NCBI GenBank assembly: GCA_025331565.1
Contig: JAFREQ010000017.1
Coordinates: forward strand, 310,001-374,000
Length of the DNA stretch: 64,000 nt
Source of the DNA: Holacanthus passer
Taxonomy: Eukaryota > Chordata > Actinopteri > Pomacanthidae
Direction of reading: 5' to 3'
Shown in pieces: positions 45,201-57,915 of this stretch; position 1 is the stretch's first letter, and every line of letters starts with the position of its first letter. Both the position numbers and the translations under genes were made by a program. Below the pieces are notes generated by a model, which worked only from the letters and a program-made list of their open reading frames with translations, did not search any database and had not been told where the DNA came from.

Positions 45201-48200
45201 GCGACCATTGTACCAGAGGGACATTTTTTGGCTTTTCTTTTCCTTCTCAAGGCTTCAGCACTGTGTACTGGAAGGGGACGACATGACCGATAAGTTTCAC
45301 TTTGTGCCCACAACTATCACGGCTCTATTGTTCAAACGAGGCGGTTATGTTTGCAGGCCTTTGTCAGGAAAAAAGATGAAAAGGAGAAAACAAGTTGATT
45401 GCATGTTACTCTAAACCAACACGACACATGCTCAGTGTTTGCTGTGTTTTCTTCTGCTACTGTCTAGGTTTAATTTTAATTTCTTGGCTCGTTCAACATT
45501 TCCTTTTTTTGTGTGTGTGTGTTTTTTTTGTTGTTGTTTTTTTCTTAAAGATGTAAGGTTGCACAAGCCAACTCACACATTGGTGCCTTCAAATAGCAGT
45601 GAGTGAAAACTGGAAAATTGAAACATACATTCCCAGAAATATTGCCAGGAAAATGTCAGTGAACTGTAGATAGCATGCTTATGTTTTACAACCCAGCCAG
45701 TCTGTGGTGCTTTACTGTATCAGGATCTGGTGAGTGTAGCTCTTTTTGGATGAAGTGCTGGAGGCTTCTGTTTTAAAAAAAAAAAGAAAACTGTTTGTAT
45801 TTCTATTAGTCACTTCCCGTAAGCAGAGAGCACTCACACATGCATTTTACTTTGATAAACAGACTCAATTTATTGCGTCTTAGCTGGAATGAGAGACTCT
45901 TCTTTCATTACACTACAATTGACTTGCTTAGACTCGCACAATGTGTCGTCTGGTACAACTTTAAGCAGATGTTGCCGTTTAAGCAGTTGGTCATCCAATA
46001 AAAATCTGATTTGTATTACTTTGTGGTTATATAATCTGAAGATTGATTCGATCATCCAGTGAGAATCCACACGCTTATGACCTCATGACCTGTCATATGT
46101 GGAATGAAAAAACTTGCAGCATATCATTAAATCTCTATTTTCAATACTCATTTTGAAGTGCTGGGATGTTTGTTGTACCGTGGTTCCAACTGGAGAGACA
46201 GGGACAGGCCAAATGAGAGCCAGACTGTTTTCTGTGAGCCCTGTGGGGTTAGTTGTGTTGACGAACAATATCCTGGCCCCCTCGGTCCGTGGCTCCTAAG
46301 TGCCCCTTAGCTACATGACCTCCTTTTCTCTCAGCATCTCTCTGTCATCATACTACTTATGCCGGTCCCCCGCTATGACAGCTGTACTTTCATCAAACAT
46401 GGCCCTTTCAGATAGATGAAGCCTGAATAACAGTGACATGGTCTTGTTGACAAGGGTCAGAATGAATGATTTTAGCTGCCACTTTGGAGATCTAGGTTGT
46501 GTAAGGCAGCTTCAGGGCCTTTTTGTGATCCCCTCTATGTTTTATCAAATAGAAGTCAAAGCTCTTTCAGCCTGGGTCGAACCATCCATCAGTCCACATA
46601 TATTAAGACTCTCAACTGAGTTGGATGGACAATCATAAACAGGATATGAGGTCATCTTCTTTATGAATGAGGTTGACTGGAAAGTACCGCAGTGTCAACT
46701 CTGCCCTCTCTTTATCTCCTGTTGATTCCTTATCAGGGAAGGGTCGCTCCAATGTTGACCTTGTGGGAGAGGCTTTCGGGTTTGTCCTCAGAACAGAGCT
46801 CACGGTGATTGCTGACTATTGTTTGCCAATCTTTACTGATCTGAAGCAATCGATTAGGCCATTTGCTGACTCTGTGGGCAGAGGTTAAGTGTCCTAATGC
46901 CAGCTTGACTAATGCATTCTCTCTTAATGACGGCGGTAACAGAGATGCCCTTTGAACACATGACTAACAAGTGGGATTATGAACCAGAATTTGTCAGACA
47001 TTGGCAGAACTGCTGTGTGATATATTTTGCCTGCAGCTTGAAATGCAGAAGAGAAGGATCTCTTCTTTCCCGTGTCTGTCTTCTTGGGTTGTCTCCAAAG
47101 AGGTGACGGGGCACTTGTCAGGGGATGCTGTCTTTTACCGTCATCCCCCAGGAGTCCAGCTCCTCTATGTTTCATCATAATCAGGACTTTCCACATACTG
47201 ACAACTCTGCAACAGGAGGATTAGGTGCACTCAGAGACAACCTTGCAAGAAACGCCGTTGTGAGGAAACAAAAGAAAACAGAGAAAGTCTGTGTATTTAA
47301 TGAAATGCATAAATCCCCTTTAGGAGAACACTGTATATGGATGTGTTTGAAAAAGCACCCTATGGCTCTTTCAGTATTTTTTTACTGCATTTTTGTGTAG
47401 ATATATCCAGCACTATAACCTCACAATAATAAGTTTGGACTAGCTGCGACAAAACCAAGAAAAGTTGTCTACCTGTGGGTCTATGATTGGATTCTTTGTC
47501 CTCCCAAGATTGTCTGAAATATCTGTCTCTAGATATCTTTTTTTCTGTGATTGCAGTGCTGTGGACCATTCCTTTATGCGAAAGGGAGAAAAGGGAAATT
47601 TGGACCAGCTCATACCAGAGAAAGGATACACTTGGCCGGCTTATTGATTTCCCCCTCTCCCTAACTCCCTCGCCCCTCCCCTCTATCCACCCATCCCTCT
47701 TTCCCTCTCCAATAGACTGCTGATGAGCCCGCTCCCCACAGACCCGCCGCCAGCCACAGTCAGTCAGGGTTTCTCTCCGTCCGTCTCGAGCCCTGCTAGG
47801 CAGAAGATTTCTCCCGAGGCCAAGGGGAACAAGGCATATTCTGTTACAGCCAGCACAGGAGAAAGAAAAACGTACTGTTACTAGATATGAGTGAAATCAA
47901 ATCTGTTTGACTTGCCCGGCAGCTATGACCATTTTCCATGCAGGCAGAGAATGTCAGGATTGAGTGAATGGAATGCAGTTACTCATGGCGCACCTGACAG
48001 ATTTGTAGGACTGTCTCTATTTAAAGTAGATCTGATGAAGAAGTATTTTATTTCCACGGGGAGCGGGTTAGGAAATGAGCGGTAGAAACACACACCCCTC
48101 CAAGGTGTTCAATATAGATCATTTTTTTAGCGCTTCATTTTTTAAAAGTGTGCTTGCTGTTTTTTTCTTCCCCATCAGCCTGCTCTTGTTGCGCCTCCAT

Positions 48201-51200
48201 ATCTGCAGGAATGATACTGCCCGGGTCAGCTGAGAGTCAAATTGGACAGCGAGCAGTGAAGTGTTTTCCATCGCTTCCTCATCCTCCGAGTGTCCTATAT
48301 CTTGCCAAATGTGTGCAATAAATGGGTGCAGAGCAGACAGAGGGGAGAGCGTGCTCACTCTAAAGCTGCTCTCAGATGTCTAAACTAACATTCAGCCTGC
48401 ACTTCAAAGGCCTGTGGGCGTTGACACACTGCCCTCCTTTGTGTTAGCGTGTATCTGAGTAAATTGAAATTGAGGAGCGAAAGACAGGGCAGAGAAAACA
48501 ATGGGCTATAAACAAACCTTGAGTCAGGCTCCATAACAGCTGGTGGTGTCTTGTGAGGCTGCAGTGTTTGCTCCAGCAGTGTGACAGATGTACTGTAAGC
48601 TCCCCCCCTTTTGCCGCTTTTATTGTCTGTGTGTTTTGTGTGGGAGTGTGTGTGTGTGTCTGAGTGGTTGAACGAGTATGGTGAGGAGGAAGAAAAGAGG
48701 AACATTCCAGAGGAAGAGCTTGACAGATCAAGCCATGATGTGCACTTTACTGACCGTCAAAGGCTGTATCAAATAATTTAAAAAAACAATCTCTCTCTCT
48801 TTCTTTCTCTGACTCTCACTTTGCTGCCTCACACACTTCAACAGCCAGTATGCTTCTGCCCAACAAAGGACCTTTTGCTAATGAGAGCGTGTAGCACAAT
48901 TACAGTTCCTTTGCTCAGGTTCGACAGAGTCCCGCTCAGGCAGTCCTCCTTTTTTTTCCACCCACCAAAATGATGCTGGATAGCTGGCAGCCCCACTAAT
49001 TGGATGGTACTGTATGTGCGTGGCACTCGCTGTCCCCCCGTAGCCCTTCATCTGTGCAGATGCTGCGGATATGGTGGATGTTAATGTGAGATGCCACAAG
49101 CTTCATCATCTGGTATCAGTCACTCTGTAATTGGAACGGCCCTGGTGGTTCGTTGTAGTCTTCCCAGGCCCTGTTATAACCCCATCCACGCTCTAATGGT
49201 GGATGGGGCTCTCCATTTCCAACCATGTGTGGAGGAAGATTCTTGGAAGAGGGGAAAAAGGAGGGAATGGAAAGGAGCCAGAGCAGGAGGAGTGCGATCT
49301 TTTCTTCCTGTCCTGGTCTTGATGGTACCCGTCTGGTTGCCAGGCCGCCCACTCCTTCAGCTCCTCCCACAATCCCCTGCTGCTCCCCATCCCCCACTTT
49401 TTCAACCACTAAAATGATAATAGAATGATCTCACTCAGCATGAATGACTTTTCCCACCCAAATTCAATATCAAAGGTTGTCTGTTGTTGTCTATGTGTGT
49501 TTTGAAACAGATGCTGGCAAAAAATAGTTTTCCGCAAAAAAATATGTATCCATTCAAACTTCCCTCAAACCAAAAATTTGTATTTTCATAGATGTGTGTT
49601 TGCATTTGCTTGTGGGCACATGTTTGTGAACACATGTGCATAATACCACGTGTGTGCGGGTGCATTTCTGTGTGTATGTGTGTGTGTGCTCTTTATAAAA
49701 GGCAGCTTGTGGAGCTAATTAAAAGGCCTTGCGTAGGATAGAACCATTCATCTTAGTGATGGGCCCAAGCTGTCACTTAACCCACAGTCCTGTGGGGGAA
49801 TGAACTGCAGTTGCAGGAGTAAAGGACACAACACACACTCTCTTTCCTGCCATCTTAAACATCTGTATCTTAAAGGTATAAATTAATTTCATTGTTCTAT
49901 GTTAAAATATTCAGATGAGCTTTTTTTTCCTGCTCTGCCACTTGTCCATGATAACAAAGCAAGTCCCTCCTCTGATCAACCTTCCCCCACTAAAGGTGGC
50001 AAGAACAGTTAATGTTGAGTCGTGCCGCCTTTTGATGGAGAGCTTAAGATATGCAGAACTCTCCCCCTAGATTTTCTGTGCTCAGCAGGGTTTTTGGATC
50101 ACAGGGCAATTTTATTAGCTGTGATGGGGCTGACATGCAATGCTGGCAATGGAATTTGTAATTGATGCCTTTTTAGTATGCATCTCAGGCCTGCGTATCC
50201 TTTGGCCTCCCTCGCCTGCCCCCTGCCCCCTGCTCCATGGGTGAACCCAGGCTGCCTGTCCCCTTGCCCTCTCATTACCACCGCGGGCCCAGGGGTGCTG
50301 CCAGGGCACCGAGAGGTGAAGCAGCTGGGTCAGAGCACATTGCTGTTTCTACTTGCCCTGACATCAGGTATATGGTTAAAAATCCCACATTGCATTTTTA
50401 AGATTTTCATGGATGAGCAAGCTTAATGCTGTCTGTTATTGATTATGGATGATGGGAATTGATTGAGCTTCTCTGCTGGGCACAACATTATCTGTGTGTA
50501 TGCGCAGGGTTACTATATTCATGTGCAGCTGTAGCATAAGAGTGTGTACGCCTATTTTAAGACTAGTTGGTCATGACCAGCTGGAGAATACACACATTTA
50601 TCAGTCCATCAGTGGCGGTGGCAGTCGGTCCCCTCGAGGGGGATGACAAAGACACAAATAGTTGCTGAGTCTGGTTTTTCATAGCTCTCTTTGCTGCACT
50701 GTTGGGTTGAAAAGGCCCAGAGGTGCAGACAACCAGGGTTTATTTGCAGGGGTGATGGGTGAGAGGTAAGTGGGAATACACGCATGACCTGGAGAGTCAC
50801 ACTGTGAAACATCCTTCAACACATGTGTTAGGAGACAGGCGCAGCAGTGAAATGTTTGGTGATTTAAAGTCACTCTGGCATTTTGACTGATAGTTCTCTC
50901 TATGCATCACAGGGTCATCCCAGGTCTGTCTGCCCCTTGCCCTGAAAAGCCCTCCCACCAAGCAACAATACAAGTTCTTCTTCTGTTGTTGCGCCATTCA
51001 GGATCAAATTACAATAATTACATCCTCTGAAAGGTTCTGGCACATCGAGTGCTGTCTAAGTCCTCCAAATCCACTTGTGAACAATAGGGTACAGGCCTTA
51101 TCTGACATTTGAATCAATAGCCCAGGGTAAGAAGGGGTATTTTTTAACCGGGCTCTGCATAGTTATTGTCAAACGAGGTCTTAACAACTTGAAAAACATG

Positions 51201-51390
51201 CAGAGTAAGAGCAACGAGAGCTCCTATCTCTTTTTGTTCTTGGAAAAGGAACAATGCTCGAACCATTGCCCTGCTCTGTCTCTGGCCCTTTGTTGGTGTT
51301 CTTAGTGTGTTTGTGCGCATGTGGGAATTTGTGTGCTCGACAGTGTGCTGCAACACCTGCAGAGCACATAAAAGCAACACGTGTGTATGT
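42215..51390. other. Intron 2, no recognised genes
   Basis: This is mixed DNA with weak TG/GT-rich patches (43063-43118, 43927-43940, about 48643-48660 and 49670-49690), a pyrimidine-rich tract at 47645-47713 and a T-rich/GTTG patch at 45505-45545. A CTCF-like word occurs at 42851-42862. A GC-rich, repeat-free block at 50185-50325 followed by AT-rich DNA (with TTGATTATGG and AATTGATTGAGC near 50438-50468) could be a conserved element. No exon, RNA gene or transposon end is recognised. Confidence 0.35.
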
Positions 51391-51391
51391 A

Positions 51392-51414
51392 TGTGTGTGT
51401 GTGTGTGTGTGTGT
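51392..51414. repeat. (TG)n microsatellite
   Basis: A 23-bp uninterrupted TG tract, with looser GTGTATGT sequence just upstream. Confidence 0.9.
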
Positions 51415-52218
51415 TTTGTTTGCAAGGGAAAGAGGTCGATCCCTGAGGGGGTCTGTTGCACTGGGACACATAGGGAGCAAAGGGTCAATGGAAAGAGAGG
51501 GGAGGTAGGAAGCCTCACCTCCACATGAACCTTAAACGAGGGAGAGACAGGCGAAGAGAGAGATAGGGGGTTGAGACTTGAGCTTGAACATACGTCTGCA
51601 GGGCCTTAGACAAATGATAGGGATTTCCTCTGCCTTACTGACCACGTCTCACTGTCTAAGTCCTTATCTTTTATGTGTCTGTCTGCTGTCTCTAGTACCA
51701 TCTAACTAGCCTGCTTGATGCCCACAGTTTAGAAATATAGTAAACAGAGATTGAGGAGCAAAGTCAAAGAGATCAGAGATCAGCATGTTGGCAGTAATAC
51801 CGCTTGTCAAAAGACAAGCCTTTTCATAGCTTTCTCTCCTCTTTAGGAGAAATTCCTGGTAAAGGTTGGAAAGTACATTTTCTCAGTCAAAATATGTTCC
51901 AGGAAATAAGGAAAATTTCTAGTTGAACTATGTTTTTTCGTAAGCGCACATTGACTATTCCAACTCTGTTAACGAGAAGGTGGAAAACCATTAAATCTAA
52001 AAGTTTACAGTTTGCTGTCAATTTACAAGCATTTTTCACTCTGAAAATGAAGAAATCACATGAACCTGTTCAAATATGGGAGTGCTGCTAGACTGTTAGA
52101 TTGCTCACGGTGTGAACTGTGTGTGCGAGCTGGAACTGTTAATGGAGTGCAGCAGCATGAATCTCTCCACAGGGTAGGCCTAATGTCGACAATGCAGAGA
52201 GAGATATGGGCTCCAGCG

Positions 52219-52237
52219 GTGTGTGTGTGTGTGTGTG
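52219..52237. repeat. (GT)n microsatellite
   Basis: A 19-bp GT tract, 214 bp upstream of a CA tract of opposite sense at 52452-52472. Confidence 0.9.
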
Positions 52238-52424
52238 CGTGCCGCTGCGTGATGGATGGACAGGGCTGGGGTTAAAGCGGGGTCACCCTGTTTGTTTTGT
52301 TGTGTTTAGGTGGAGATGGGCCGAGGAGGGCCTCAAAGCTTTACTCTGTGTTAATAAGGTCTGTTTGCCACACTTCATCACCATACCTCAAAGTCTGATG
52401 GGATGTGTGTGCAACCTCTCCCCC

Positions 52425-52472
52425 TCCCTCTATATCTCTTTTTCTCTCTCTCACACACACACACACACACAC
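52425..52472. repeat. (TC)n-(CA)n compound microsatellite
   Basis: A CT-rich run ends in a pure CA tract at 52452-52472, complementary to the GT tract at 52219-52237. Confidence 0.9.
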
Positions 52473-55400
52473 CGAGATAAAACAGGGAGTGCTGAAAGAT
52501 ACTTAATCACTATCTTCAGGTAAGTGTGAATGATTGTAGTTCCTAATAACTAATTGCTCCCCCTTGGTTGCAGTTAGCTGCGTATCAGCAGTGTTCCTCA
52601 GCACTTGACAGTCTCTTCATCTATCAGCTGAAGATCCTTGAGTTTTCCTGCCGGTCTGTAGTCGTGCTATTATTCCTGACTGCAATGTCTTACCTTCAGT
52701 AAAATTGCTAAGTCTCCCTGGGATGGGAAAAAAGCCCACTGATGGCTGACTTCACTGATGGAGGTAAATACAAGCTCATGGACTCAGAGGAGCCTTTTAT
52801 CATCTATCTCATCACTTTTTACTGATGTATATAAATAGCAGTGAAATTGGTCACCAAGGTTGGCCTTGTGACCTGAGCTATCTTTATGAAAGCAATATAT
52901 GAAGATCCATAACGGTTATAATTCATGCTTGCTACAGTCGACGACCTGCTGCAACGTTTAAGTCACATAAGTTACATTGTCAGGATTGGCTACCAGAGCG
53001 TAGGTGAGAATTGCTGACCTATTATCATCAGAATAAAGGATGCGCCTCTGGATTGCTTTACCAAGGTTGATCTCCTCAATCTTCCTCTTTTCCACAGGAA
53101 AGCAGGCTGTTTTGCCTCTATAAGCATGCCAATTTCAGTGTTGTTTCCACTATGCTGCCGTCTTCATGTTCTGCACATTTTCAACAGCTGCTGTTGAGGT
53201 GTGCTTAACTTCCAGCTACACAGGCGGAGCTGGTCAGTAGCCAATAGTCACAGACTGCTGTCAGGTCCCAGGTGCGATTGTGAAACACTGCATTGCTCAG
53301 CATGAGCACGTGTGTCCAGATAAACTAAGGGTTGTTAAATTATCCTAAAACATCATATCAAAGGCTCAAGTGCTGTTCTCTCCCCATCACCTGTGTGAGG
53401 ATGCTCCTGGTCTTTACTGCCTCCCCCTCCGTGCATGGATGTCAGATGCTGCCGTAATGAAACTAAATGTAATAGCCAAAGCCCTCACCTGGAACAAGGA
53501 AGATCACTGGGCCATATCCTCACTTTCACGCCAGACTGTCCCCGAATAAACTCCATATATGTTAGCAGTGATCCCCTGCAAACCCTGTCACATTTATCTT
53601 CTTGGCCTGACTTGGCTTATCTGGGTTCCAGCATGTCAACCATGGCAAATTATCATATAAAGGGATTCCATGTCAGGGTTGTGAGCTGTGAGTGGAGCTA
53701 TGTGGTAGGACAGGTGTTTTTGGCTGTTTCTATGTATTGCATAAGCACGTGTTCCTTTAGTATGAGATTCTTCATTTTATACTTTAACAATAAGTGGATT
53801 CAAGGTGAATCTGTGTGGCATGCTTTTTGCCAAGCTGCATTTACCTTACTATCAGATATACAGTTAGTTTGTCTATGTCAATTTTATACGCAAAGGCACT
53901 TGTTATCAGCAGAGTCCCGCAGCCAAGTTGTAGTCAGACAGCTGGATTAATGCTCTCTCTATTACAAATCACCTCCCTCTTAACCTTTCAGAAAAGTCGG
54001 GAGGAGAGGGGATAATTGATGAGACGGGCAGAGATGATCACACAAGATGATAGTGCTGTTAATGAGACCTGTGCTATCATCAGAAATAATGACTTTCACA
54101 GAAAAAAGGCTTTGATTCATGTATTCCTACAATCACCTCTTGGAAAAAACAATCTATTTGTTCGGAAGCAACCGAACTCCACATACTTCTCTGTATTTCC
54201 GAGGCAGTGGTAATCATGATAAACTTCGTACAGAGCGAGAGACAGTTTTCTGAGGGATGAAAGCATTCTCATCATACATTTCCCCTGGGGTGTGGTTTGC
54301 TCTCAAAGCAGTCCTCCCGCCGACAGAGATTTGGGAGATTCCAGCAGACCTTAAAATCTTACCGAACATGAGGGAGGGCAATGAAAATACAACATGGGGA
54401 GAGACGTCCATAACTGGCATAAATGTGTTCTCATCAAAGTGAATATTTCCTCAAGTCCCCGCTCGTTTCATCTTTTATGTATTTTCTCTGACAAAACACC
54501 TCTTTGAGGCCTCATTCTCTGACAGATATGGTCGTGATAATTAGGTTTACAATAAAAGAGCAGCAGGCATTTGAGGATATCCTCCCTCTTTTGAAACGCT
54601 TCTTTTCAAGGGAAACTTTGGGTAACTTTTTCCTCCTGAGATAAAAAGTCAGAAAAGCAATTCACCACCACATATCTGTCTGTGAGTTCTTCCTTCCTCC
54701 TCTCACCCTATTTAGCTCACTTGTCTTTCCACATGTTTCTCCGCACCTACTCATTTTCAAGCTCTGCTCTGTCATTACCTGGGACAGAGGTGGGTTCATG
54801 GTGCGCTTTGCTCTGTAGTTTCCCTTCCTTCCTCTTCTATTTGCCCTGCATGCAAATAACCGTCATGCAAGAGGAGAGCTGCTTCGGGTTATCTGCTCCC
54901 TGGTCTTATGTTAGCGTTCTCTTTTCTCTCCACTGCTCCGTCAGTGAGGCGAGCAGACACAGCTGGGAGCGAATGGTATTTACACTCATCTGTGTGCTGC
55001 TCACCATGAGCGTTTGCATTGCACTGCTTCATTACATGAAAAGGGGCAGCCAATGCTCTGCAGACTGGAAGGGCATTCTCTCGCTCACTTAGATATGGTC
55101 CACATTTGATGCACAGTGTTTGCCTGCTCACAGATCAGTCAGATGTAATTACTGTGTGATTAATGGCTGCTTAATTTAGTGAGATACAGTGATCTATTTT
55201 TGTGGTTTCAGCTTGGAGAGTCAGTGTTTGGTTGTGTTCAAAGTTTGACATGTCCTTGTGTAAAGGTGAGAGTTCATGACTTAAAATAGTCGGGTCAGTG
55301 TCGGGGGGGTTCTTTTCCACACTTTGGTGCTAAAGCTCCTCTTAAATAGCTGCTTCTAAAACGTGCTTGCCTTTCAAGGTAGGTCAATATGCATGTGTGT

Positions 55401-56330
55401 TAAACATATGCACAAGCTGGATGAGCTCTTCTATTTTAAAATTCTCCCAAGGATAAAAGCAAGGTCAGTGGCGTTACGCTTCAGCATAAACAGCCATTTG
55501 AACGTTGTGCTGTGTTTAAACAGGTGTTAGAGGGGAGGTAAGTGCATCTAAGTAGTGTTTACACACATATTCCAGTGAACCCACCACATTCAGTGGGCTT
55601 TATTCCCTCAGTAAATCAGCAGCAGCATCTCTCCTATGGTGCTTTCCACACAGTTTATTATGTTAATTGCGGTGTATTCGTGGCAGTGTTGGGCGAGTGT
55701 GCATAATGTGTGCGCACTCACGTTGGCACGCATGCGTCAGCCTGTGTGCTTGTGTTTGTGTGCAGTTTTGTGTTTAGAGTTTGAACAAGATTTAAGACTT
55801 TGCTTACATGAATTCCCCTGAGCTACTTGTTTGTCTTTTCATTACTGTGTTTCAGTGACACACATCTGATCTATGTTATCTTTTTTGCATCGCTCGCTAA
55901 AACTTAAGTGGGATAGAGAAAATTGTTTGAGTGCGCACAAAAAAAGTCGAGCTGAGAGTGGAGGGGATAGCAGTGTGCTGGCCTAGAAGTGAGAGCTTTG
56001 GTAGACATAATCTCTTTTATGCCTTTAATTTGGGGGGATTAGTAACCTACATTCTCTCCTCTCATCTCTTCGAGACCGGCCTTTTATGGATGGACACTGC
56101 TCCCTTCATTGCTTTTTTATTCAACTTCAAACCATCATTCTGTTTTTTCTTCTGCACTCGCAAAAACTTAAAATGCTTGTAACTCTGGGGATTTGAGGTT
56201 TGGATTGGACTTTGAAAATTTGTTAAATGCCTGTAGATGCAAATGTATTAATGCATGATGGGATTTTATGAATTTTAAACACAAATTACTTAAAAATACA
56301 CTAGAACAAAAAAATAAATTAGGCTTTGTC
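52473..56330. other. Intron 2, no recognised genes
   Basis: This stretch includes the longest + strand open frame among the introns (53435-53950), which shows no domain, no signal peptide and no family I recognise. A reverse POU octamer ATGCAAAT lies at 54850-54857. Nothing else is recognised. Confidence 0.4.

Positions 56331-56332
<2 letters not shown>

Positions 56333-56365
<33 letters not shown>
56333..56365. repeat. (TG)16 microsatellite
   Basis: A 33-bp uninterrupted TG tract, 132 bp from an oppositely oriented CA tract. Confidence 0.97.
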
Positions 56366-56366
<1 letters not shown>

Positions 56367-56497
56367 CATCCTTGCTTATGGATGCAGCTCCTGGGGTGTG
56401 ATTGGTGAGAAGGACAATTGCCAATCATCCTTCATTTCTTCTCGTCAGTCAGATGAGTGGCAATGGGGGGCTGTTCTCTTCTTTTTCTGATTATGCA

Positions 56498-56541
56498 ACA
56501 CACACATGCACGCACGCACACACACACACACACACACACAC
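56498..56541. repeat. (CA)n microsatellite, interrupted
   Basis: A CA tract with TG/CG interruptions up to 56516 and a pure 25-bp part at 56517-56541. It is the reverse complement in sense of the TG tract at 56333-56365. Confidence 0.95.
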
Positions 56542-57902
56542 CCAAAACCACTCCAGCGTGATAAATTCCTATCACCTACCGTTGTCCTCCATTGATCTAG
56601 CAAACAGAGGCCTTCATTGATTGCGGTCACCCGCAGATTACAATCAGAAAGATGCACAGTCCGAGGTCTTCTTTAAGCCCGAGGACACGAAAGACAGATG
56701 CTGGGCTGTAAAATTCCCGCATCTTAATCTGTCCAGATGCCACCCTCCAGTCTTCCCCTCCCATCCCATGTACTGTGCTAATACACGTTGTTTTATCTGT
56801 CGCAAGTTTTTATAGTGTCCTTTGCGTGCCGGGGAAGGAGCTGGAATTATTAGAGCTGTTTGGTTCTGCATAAATCATATTTAATGATGAATGATTCTGA
56901 GTGAGTGCTCCGTGCAGCTTTGTAATTGCTGACAGAGAAATAGCTATTTTGCCACAGCATAGAAATAGATTGATTTATTTAAAGCATGGCATAGCATCAT
57001 GTGCTTTCAGACTTTGTACTCATTTTTATTGATGTCTTCATTTGATATCCACATCAGCACATCGAACGAACTGCTGCTCCTCTGATTTACACGGGACCCA
57101 TCTGTGTGCCTGCAATAATTCAACTCTTTATTTGTGTGACTTAAAATGAAAAGGGTTCTTTTATTGCAGTATTCCCTATATTATAAGGAAATATATCCCA
57201 TGCTATAGGATTTAGTGTGTAAAATATAATTCATGTGGTTTTTAGCGCCACAACACAGAGTTAGCGATGGATCAGAGTGAGGCAGCGGATGGAGCAGAGG
57301 AAGCAGGCTGACAAGATGTGAAGAAAAAATGAGTCACAGGAATCACAGGAGGTCTTCCCAAAAAGAATTCACAAAGTTTTGACCAAATGCACATTTTCTC
57401 AAAACTCATTTCTCACCAATCTCAAACATTTTCTTCTTTCATACATTACATGGAACGGCTGCTTCGTTTCAGCTCATTCTCTGCATGATTTCTATTTAGC
57501 ACAATTATACACAAGCAGCCATGGAAATGGGCCTGAGGGCTAAGAGACTGATGACCCTGTCCTTTTTCCATTTACTTCTAATCTCTCTTCTGATGTGAAG
57601 TAAATTGTATTACTTTGCACATCGGCAAGCAGCCCCCTGCCACCCCTCTCTTAGCCGGCACACTGGCTCTCCTTGAAGAGGCTTGTTAAAGACTGACCGC
57701 TGATCAAGCGCCGAGGGCCTTCCCAGGTCAGGACGGAGTGCCCTCTTGACCTTTGTCTGCTTAACTCCAAATTATGATGTATTAAGGCACAAAAGACTAC
57801 TAATGGCTTTGCATGTATTAAACATCTGTGCTGCTCCTTGATCAAAGAGCCATTTACAACAGGACCCTAAATATGCTCACAGGAAGTAGTGGTGAGTAAA
57901 AA

Positions 57903-57915
57903 AGGTCAAGGGTCA
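57903..57915 (+). promoter_or_regulatory. DR1-type nuclear receptor motif
   Basis: AGGTCA-A-GGGTCA is a direct repeat of nuclear-receptor half-sites with one-base spacing, the type bound by COUP-TF, RXR heterodimers or HNF4. One base differs from the ideal repeat. This is a motif match only. Confidence 0.3.

Noticed and set aside
53435..53950. 171-codon open frame on the + strand, the longest in the introns
   Set aside because: No domain, signal peptide or family similarity recognised, and no splice sites in a consistent phase. Its length is not unusual for 64 kb read in six frames.
56880..56905. TGATGA and CTGA words resembling snoRNA C and D boxes
   Set aside because: The boxes are far too close together and no terminal stem is present.
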